From assembly GCA_001606155.1 (NCBI GenBank), contig LODT01000011.1:248001-312000 (forward strand): a DNA stretch of 64,000 nucleotides. The letters run 5' to 3'. Positions 58,235-64,000 of the stretch are shown piece by piece. Below the pieces are notes generated by a model that worked only from the letters and a program-made list of their open reading frames with translations, made no database searches and was not told the DNA's origin. Position 1 is the stretch's first letter; the number at the start of each line of letters is the position of its first letter. This DNA comes from Tieghemostelium lacteum (taxonomy: Eukaryota; Evosea; Eumycetozoa; Dictyosteliales; Raperosteliaceae). The position numbers were made by a program, and so were the translations under genes.

Positions 58235-59077
58235 ATGGATTTAGTTGTGGCATTTGGAAAATGTGCATTTGTCTGTGTATCATGGCTAAAAGCAGCAGAG
58301 TTTTTATCATATAAAAAGATTACAACCAATGCTCAGAGTAGAAAAGTTGTAAGTAATCTCAAATGAAAACAAGTTAGTAAATTTGATGATTAATTTGAAA
58401 TAAAAAGATTCACATTGGAACTGGTTTAATATTTTGCTTGACATGGTCATTGTTCCCACAAAACAACCATCTATCAAAATATGTTGCATCGATTATACCA
58501 GGTTTAGTAACAGTACTGTATACACTAATAGGATTAGGTTTAGTTAAAGACCAAAAAACTGTAAATTCAATGTCAAGATCAGGTAACCCAACTGAATTAT
58601 TATATGGACCTGCTAGTTATGGGTTCATTATTGTATTTTTAACAACATATTATTGGGTATATTCACCAATTGGTGTTACTGCAATATCATTTCTATGTAT
58701 AGGTGATGGTTTTGCTGGTTTGGTATGTAGAGATGATGATATCCATTGTATGTACTATAAATGTATTCTAATTAGAATTGAATGTATTTAATTAGATTGG
58801 ATATGAATTTGGCAGAAAACCACTGCCTTGGAACAAAAACAAAACTATTGTTGGATCGATTAGCTTTCTTTTATCATCAGTCATAGGTACGATTATAATG
58901 TTTAATCTGATGCAAAAGGTAGGTTTGTTTTTACAATTTTCAGTAATGTTATATATACCCTATCTGGTGACAGCAGCAGCTATATGTACTGCTATTGAAT
59001 CTCTACCTATGCATGATTGGGATAACATTACTGTATTTTTAACTTGTACTTTGCTATTCACCTATTTTGGTTACTAA
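58235..59077 (+). CDS. phytol/polyprenol kinase family membrane protein
   Basis: Exons 58235-58348, 58408-58722 and 58796-59077 encode 236 residues. After a first helix come RKVIHIGTGLIFCLTW, MSRSGNPTELLYGPASYGFI, SPIGVTAISFLCIGDGFAGL and, across the second splice, IGYEFGRKPLPWNKNKTIVG, all hallmarks of the CDP-diacylglycerol-like phytol/farnesol/dolichol kinase family (VTE5, FOLK). These use CTP to phosphorylate isoprenoid alcohols. A chloroplast role is excluded here, so farnesol or another polyprenol salvage is the likely use; that is inference. Introns are GTAAGT to AAAAG and GTATGT to ATTAG. Confidence 0.88.
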
Positions 59078-59763
59078 ATAAACTAAAATAATGCAACAAC
59101 AACCACCACTACCATAACAAATGCTACTTATTTGAGGATATCACCAACCAAGAGAATTCAAATACCAAATAGTGTCACATGTGTAAATTTGTAAACACAT
59201 CAGAGATGATTTACCAATCTTAAAACCAATGTACAAAATTTCCAATTCAAAGTGTAGATATTTATAATTTGTAGAATGATTGATTCAATACTACTAAATC
59301 TCCGGATATTATAAATTTAAATCCATTACAGGTTGTAAAGATGATGAATAGTAATTAAAAAAAAAAAAAATATCAAACAAGTATAACTAATTAATTGTGG
59401 GTGTGTTTATTATTAAAGTTTAAAATTAAATCAAAAAAGCAAAATATAGAATCTACTAACACCACCCCACATTCATTTAAAAACTAAATATCGGGACATA
59501 TTAATACACTATATTATCAAAAAGTTTATAAATTCAAAGATTATTATTTGAGAATATTTTATTATTAATTTACTACTAATGTACACCATTAGTGAAATTA
59601 ATAATTAATATCATCTATCCTTCTTTTTTTTTGAAGAGGTTAGATTGATACATTCAATTGATTATATAAATTCATGCTTTTTTTTTTATTTGATTATAAT
59701 ATTATAATAATCATTAGAAATTAACAATACTTAATATTGTTGTTAGTTATATATATTAAAATA
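59078..59763. other. intergenic, no gene seen
   Basis: About 690 bp with CA-rich sequence just after the kinase gene, A runs near 59358-59369 and T runs near 59625-59632 and 59680-59688. The ATG at 59764 is taken for the next gene although an in-frame TTG lies 27 bases upstream. Confidence 0.4.
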
Positions 59764-60286
59764 ATGAGATCAATAATTTTAATATTGTCATTTATATGTT
59801 TGATTTCATGTTGTTATTCAATGGAAATTTGTGGACCAAGAAGTTGTAGAAATGGATTTGTTTGTATTTCAGATTATACAGCAGCCAGATGTGTTCCTGT
59901 TGGTATGTTTTCATTTTCAATATATTTTAAATTTATAAAATATTAATATTAATATATTAATATTTTTCTATTATATAGCCCAGGTAAAGAATATAATTGA
60001 ATTTAATATTACTGCACAAGGTACATGGGCAGATTCAGCACAATTTCAAGGTTCAATTAAAAACCTTACCAATCAAAAATTTAGAAAAGTTGTCTTCCAT
60101 GCAGATCATTTTGAACTATTAAAACAATCTTCAATTTGGAATGCCAGAAGAGATTATGAACAAAATGAAATTTATATTCCAGATTACCAAGATGGTATTG
60201 CACCAGGTGCAATTTATCAATTTGGTTTCATTTTATCTAGAACTGAAAAACCACCACTTGTAATTAAAAGTATTCGTTATGCCTAA
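59764..60286 (+). CDS. small secreted CBM49 carbohydrate-binding protein
   Basis: Exons 59764-59902 and 59979-60286 encode 148 residues. A signal peptide (MRSIILILSFICLISCCYS) is followed by a short Cys-rich part (MEICGPRSCRNGFVCISDYT) and a CBM49 domain: FNITAQGTWADSAQFQGSIK, HFELLKQSSIWNA, YIPDYQDGIAPGAIYQFGF, then VIKSIRYA at the end. CBM49 binds crystalline cellulose; dictyostelids have many such small secreted proteins in their cellulose-containing stalk, spore and sheath. The intron is GTATGT to TATAG. Stage of expression is not visible. Confidence 0.9.
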
Positions 60287-60651
60287 AATCCATATCAACA
60301 CTAAAAATAGTGAGTAAATCACAAGTAAATTCGAATAAAAACTATAAAGATCCTGAGATCCTGTAGTTAACTAAATAAAATTGGGATTTCATGTAAAACA
60401 TTAAAAATTGTAAAACTAATATATTCTATGAAATTGAAAAGAAATTAATTTACATTTTATATAATATTTTTTGTTGTTTTTAATTTATTAAATTGATTAA
60501 ATTGTGGTTGTTGCAAGAGTTGAAAGATAATTTAGGAAGTGAGTCACTCAATGTGAGAAGTAGGTCACAAGAGTGTAAGGGGGATGATGTGATTTAAAGT
60601 TGTTGGGAGGAGGGGGTGAGATGAAGATATGTTGTGAGATTATGTTTTATC
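60287..60651. other. convergent 3' region with purine-rich stretch
   Basis: About 365 bp between two stop codons. Bases 60500-60640 are unusually G/A-rich on the plus strand (for example GGGAGGAGGGGGTGAG), thus C/T-rich in the mrfA transcript's 3' UTR. No gene is seen. Confidence 0.45.
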
Positions 60652-63161
60652 TTAGTGATGACGGTGTGAATGGTGAACATTAGTGAGGAAGTATATGAAA
60701 ATGATAAATAATAAAAATAATACAGAGGTTAAAATGATTGAAAATTGTGATCTGGTCTGGAGTTTTTTGATTTGATTTTGTTGATCAATTACAGTTTTTT
60801 GTAGATCATCAAGTTGTTTTGAAAGTTGTTGTGTGGCACCAATGTTCTCAAATATCAGAGATTCACTATTGATTACCAAGAGATTTTCAATTTCTCTATC
60901 ACCTAGTACTCTGTTACCAATAGTCTTTACAGAATTTGGTAGAATAGCTTGTAACTCTTGTGCCATTACACCTCTATCGGTGATATCTTGGTATGGGTCA
61001 CGACCATTCAGGTAAGCCCACTGTGGATTCAATTTGTAGTCATATATCTTTAGTTTTTGTACATTTCTTAGATTTACTTTAGTGTCTACTGATCTGAGGT
61101 CATGTTTAAGTCTCATATCAGATGGATGGTATACACCCTCACTTGCATAGATGGTACCTTGAACTGATAATGCAAAAGCAGGTGCTTCAACATTGATACC
61201 AACTTTACCGTTATAAGTTATAGTCTTTTCTTGGTCACCTCTTTGCCATTCACATCCGTGTCCCATTTTATTGGTATTCAGACTCGATGGAATTCCCAAA
61301 GATGTCAATGTATTTGATATTGGTTGTATATGTTGTGATTGAGTTTGTTGTTGTTGCTGTTGTTGTTGTTGTTGTTGATTATTATTTACAATTCTCGGAG
61401 AAATTGGACTATGTCCAGGTGATTGTAAACGCATTGATGAAAAATCTGGAAAAGTATTTAAATTACTTCCAAAAGTGTTGAATGGTGATGTTGGTGTATT
61501 TAAAGGTTGGTGTTGACTTGATGTTGTAGTTGTTGTAGTTGACGTATTATTATTGTTATTATTTGGTAAATGAGTATGAGTGTCTGGTGTGTGTACAGGT
61601 GATAAATCAGTGGCTGCTGGAGAGACTGATGGTGAACTAATAGCAGTTCTAACAATCAAAGGTGGAGAAACATAACTTACAATACAATACTCCTGTGCCA
61701 TACAACGACCATACAATGAAACAACCAATTGGTTATACTCTTGATGTGGATTAGGTTGACCATTACGACGTGCATTGTTTAATGTTGCCTTTCTGAAATG
61801 TAGTCTCTGTACAGATACTAAAGTTCCAAATTGAATGGCAACAGGTTTGGGTGCGTGTTCACCTTGTTTCTCACGCTTAGAATTTGTCTGAAACAACTCT
61901 ACTTCATTTTCAGGTTGTGTCATATCAGTTCGGTTCTTTATACCCTTAATTGTCAATGTCAAACCATTTATTGGCATCTTGCTACCCTCAATCAATAGAT
62001 AACTAGGTGTCTGTGATGGATCAATATTTGAACTACTACTAGACAAATTAGACATGTAATCATTCTGAATCTTTGGATACACTGCTGTTATATCCAATTG
62101 GAAATGATTTCTTCTACAATAAACCCATGAATTATTTATAAATGAAAATCCTTTAGATGCAATAATATTCAATAATGGTGTTGGCCTAATTTGTTTGTTT
62201 AAAAAAATATGTAAATTATTAGTATTTTTGATTTATGTATCTGTATAATGAAAGAATATGAAACTTACATATCCTCACCATTGGCATTTAGAGTTGGGTA
62301 CCAAGTTTCAGATTTATAATTTGACCAAGTGAATGGAGGTGGTTCATTGTAACCATTGGAAGAAAGTGGGTCTGAATTTTCATTTTCTAATGATAAAAAG
62401 TTTTCAGAGGGCAACATTGGGGAGTGATGAGGTGATCCAATGGGAGTGTGATGTGGTGACCCATTTGGTGAATGTCTTGGTGAATAGGTGCCAGATGATG
62501 TCAATCCAACACGATTTGGTATTGGTAAATGTTGTGAATGGTCATGTGTTTGAGTTATTGATATACTTGGTATAGGGTACAATGATGCAGATGACAATGT
62601 TGAATTGCCTTGTTGTTGTGGTTGTTGTTGCTGTTGTTGTTGTTGTTGTTGGAATGGCTGTTGTTGTGGTATTTGTTGCGGTTGTGAATTCAATGAAGTG
62701 TATTGGCTGTTAAGTGAAGTTAACTGTTGTTGATGTTGTTGTAATTGTTGAAAGGTATCAGAAAGATTCAAAAAAGTACTACCAGACTGTGTCATGGTAG
62801 GTACATTACTATTTACATTTGAAGAGTGACTATAAGACATAGGTTGTTGCTGTTGCTGTTGTTGTTGCTGTTGTTGTTGTTGTTGGTTATTATTGTCATT
62901 TGAGAAACCTTCTTCAATCTTAATCTTTCTCTTTTTATTAGCATCGTCAACCATACTACTAAAACCAAATGAAGTATTCAATGCCTGTCCTTGAGATATA
63001 TTAATAGCTTGACTGACACCACTACTGTTTACATTTGGGAATCCACTTACATCCCCACCATCCATTCCTAAATTCAATAGCTGTTGAGTAGATGATGATA
63101 TATGTACATTATTACTATTGTTTAGACCATCATGGCTATGCTGTTGATAACCATTATCCAT
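60652..63161 (-). CDS. mrfA: MrfA, MYRF-like self-cleaving membrane-tethered transcription factor
   Basis: Exons 63161-62269 and 62185-60652 encode 808 residues. The N-terminal 300 are Gln/Asn/Ser-rich. The Ndt80/PhoG-like DNA-binding domain starts near 298 (MPTPLLNIIASKGFSFINNS, YCRRNHFQLDITAVYP, LYGRCMAQEYCIV). A peptidase S74 intramolecular chaperone domain follows with HPSDMRLKHD, where Ser653 and Lys658 have the spacing of the MYRF catalytic dyad. A coiled coil, one membrane helix (FSIILTSVLFLLFIIFIYFL) and a His-rich end complete it. The family trimerises, cleaves itself in the ER and frees the N-terminal factor to the nucleus. In D. discoideum MrfA drives prestalk genes. The intron is GTAAGT to ATTAG. 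Confidence 0.95.
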
Positions 63162-63780
63162 CCTTATTACGCACTGCTACTAACTAACTAACTAACTGAC
63201 TAAACTAACTACTACTAAACTTTGTTCACCAACTATTGAGTTTTTTACTAAAAAAAATAATAATTTTATATACACAAAAATATCCAATCCAAGTTGTCCT
63301 TTTTTGTATTACTTTGTTTTTTTTTTTGGGTTCTTTGTTCTAAAAAATACTTTATCGAAAAGTGATAATAACAATTGTTTTTTTTCTTTTAAAAAGGTTG
63401 ATTCAATATCAAATCTATTTTGTTGTTGTGAAAAGTGAATCAGTGTTTTAAAATAAAAATGGTTGATAAGAGGAAAAAAAAAATTTTTAATAAAAAAAAA
63501 AAAAACAAAAGGGGTACTGGATGTATTTTATAACTACTTTTTTTTAGCTATACATCTGAAAAGATTTGTCTATCATTGACATTAATGTTTTCCAATCCAT
63601 TATGTTTATTATTAATTTGAATTTATCTATAGATTTATTTAATAAATCATATAATTTTAATTTTTTTAATATATGACTTCAAATATATAATATATTTTTA
63701 AACTATCTCTATTTGCAAAAATATCTTTTTTTTTTGTTTTTTATTTGAAAATTTTTTGATTAACGAAAGTGTTTTATTCG
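63162..63780. promoter_or_regulatory. mrfA upstream region
   Basis: About 620 bp of AT-rich DNA with long A and T tracts (63316-63325, 63475-63504, 63726-63735) and a CTAA tetranucleotide run at about 63177-63197 close to the start. No coding frame is seen. Confidence 0.4.
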
Positions 63781-63865
63781 TTTATCAAATATACCTATTT
63801 TAGTTCCAAAATTGCACAATTAATTTGATTGTTTTTGTGGAACTAAAATAGATATATTTGATAAA
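63781..63865. repeat. 27-bp inverted repeat with 31-nt loop
   Basis: The arm TTTATCAAATATACCTATTT plus TAGTTCC at 63781-63807 is matched by the reverse complement at 63839-63865 with a single mismatch. The loop shows weak further pairing next to the arms. It may be a transcribed hairpin or a small inverted-repeat element. Confidence 0.8.
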
Positions 63866-63871
63866 ATTCCA

Positions 63872-64000
63872 CTAGATGTTTGCAAACTGAGTTGTGATTT
63901 TCCAAAGATTAATATGATATCGATTTAATAGAGGGGTCACTTGGGACGCTATAAAAGTGGAATACCATCCCAAGGGAGGCGTAAGGAGATCTAGATCGTA
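63872..64000 (-). CDS. possible 3' end of a gene running off the window
   Basis: On the minus strand the frame is open from the window edge for 42 codons to a TAG at 63874-63872, and the last 70 bases of the window are clearly GC-richer than neighbouring non-coding DNA. The peptide (for example LTPPLGWYSTFIASQV) matches no family I know. On the plus strand the same stretch has a TATA-like CTATAAAAG at about 63948-63956 and a small CTTGGGA/TCCCAAG stem. It may be a gene end, an RNA gene or a mobile element edge. Confidence 0.3.
   Translation of the reverse strand, partial: YDLDLLTPPLGWYSTFIASQVTPLLNRYHINLWKITTQFANI

Noticed and set aside
1-64000. tRNA, rRNA and CRISPR arrays
   Set aside because: Looked for T-loop/B-box-like GGTTCRANTCC, rRNA-like GC-rich blocks and regularly spaced repeats by eye; none was convincing. 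Repeated triplets are coding Asn, Gln or Ser runs.

Overview
This window looks like nuclear DNA of a dictyostelid social amoeba. The sequence is AT-rich, with homopolymer T and A tracts between genes. Exons are compact, and short AT-rich introns start with GTATGT or GTAAGT. Asn, Gln and Ser codon runs lie inside proteins. Several products are typical of the group: a Rab1 with the dictyostelid N-terminus, an MrfA-like membrane-tethered transcription factor, a small secreted CBM49 protein and an expanded family of F-box/LRR-like proteins. The intergenic DNA is less extreme than I would expect for D. discoideum, so another dictyostelid genus is my guess; the species cannot be fixed from the sequence alone.

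Layout. 1-5.6 kb: two tandem paralogues of an F-box-like family (the first cut by the window edge) with a small Cys-containing protein between them. 5.6-13.2 kb: a DUF84/YjjX-type NTP phosphatase, a LARP1-type RNA-binding protein and a P5B transport ATPase. 13.2-14.2 kb: a small membrane protein, a decayed Ty3/gypsy-like integrase fossil and a perfect inverted repeat. 14.4-22.4 kb: a histone-fold subunit (POLE4/CHRAC type), glycerophosphocholine acyltransferase, a 47-residue metallothionein-like protein, a WDR26-type LisH/WD40 protein, a RING-like/B-box protein and a UPF0548 protein. 22.6-27.6 kb: a giant FHA-like plus AAA ATPase of a type best known from plants. 27.7-34.1 kb: F-box/LRR protein, ING-type PHD protein, Rab1, MMADHC (cobalamin handling) and mitochondrial GrpE. 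34.1-41.9 kb: ALG6, a P4 lipid flippase and another F-box/LRR protein. 42.2-49.5 kb: divergent SNU114/EFTUD2 and AAR2, both U5 snRNP factors, then a multi-pass membrane protein and a disordered protein. 50.8-56.9 kb: a coiled-coil protein, a small secretory-pathway protein and a ZZ finger-adenylation-carrier-reductase fusion. 56.9-58.2 kb: gene-free, with a long imperfect hairpin and a GC-richer block. 58.2-64 kb: phytol/polyprenol kinase-like protein, CBM49 protein, MrfA, then a gene-free end with another hairpin and a short open frame running off the window.

The window is mostly housekeeping genes without operons. Neighbouring genes are often divergent, with 150-330 bp shared promoters. Exon joins below were worked out by hand from splice sites, reading frame and family similarity, and I flag those that stay ambiguous. 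The items most worth a second look are the metallothionein-like gene with an intron directly after its ATG, the 148-bp hairpin, the ZZ-CAR-like fusion, the divergent SNU114/AAR2 pair and the recovered RING-like exon of the B-box gene.
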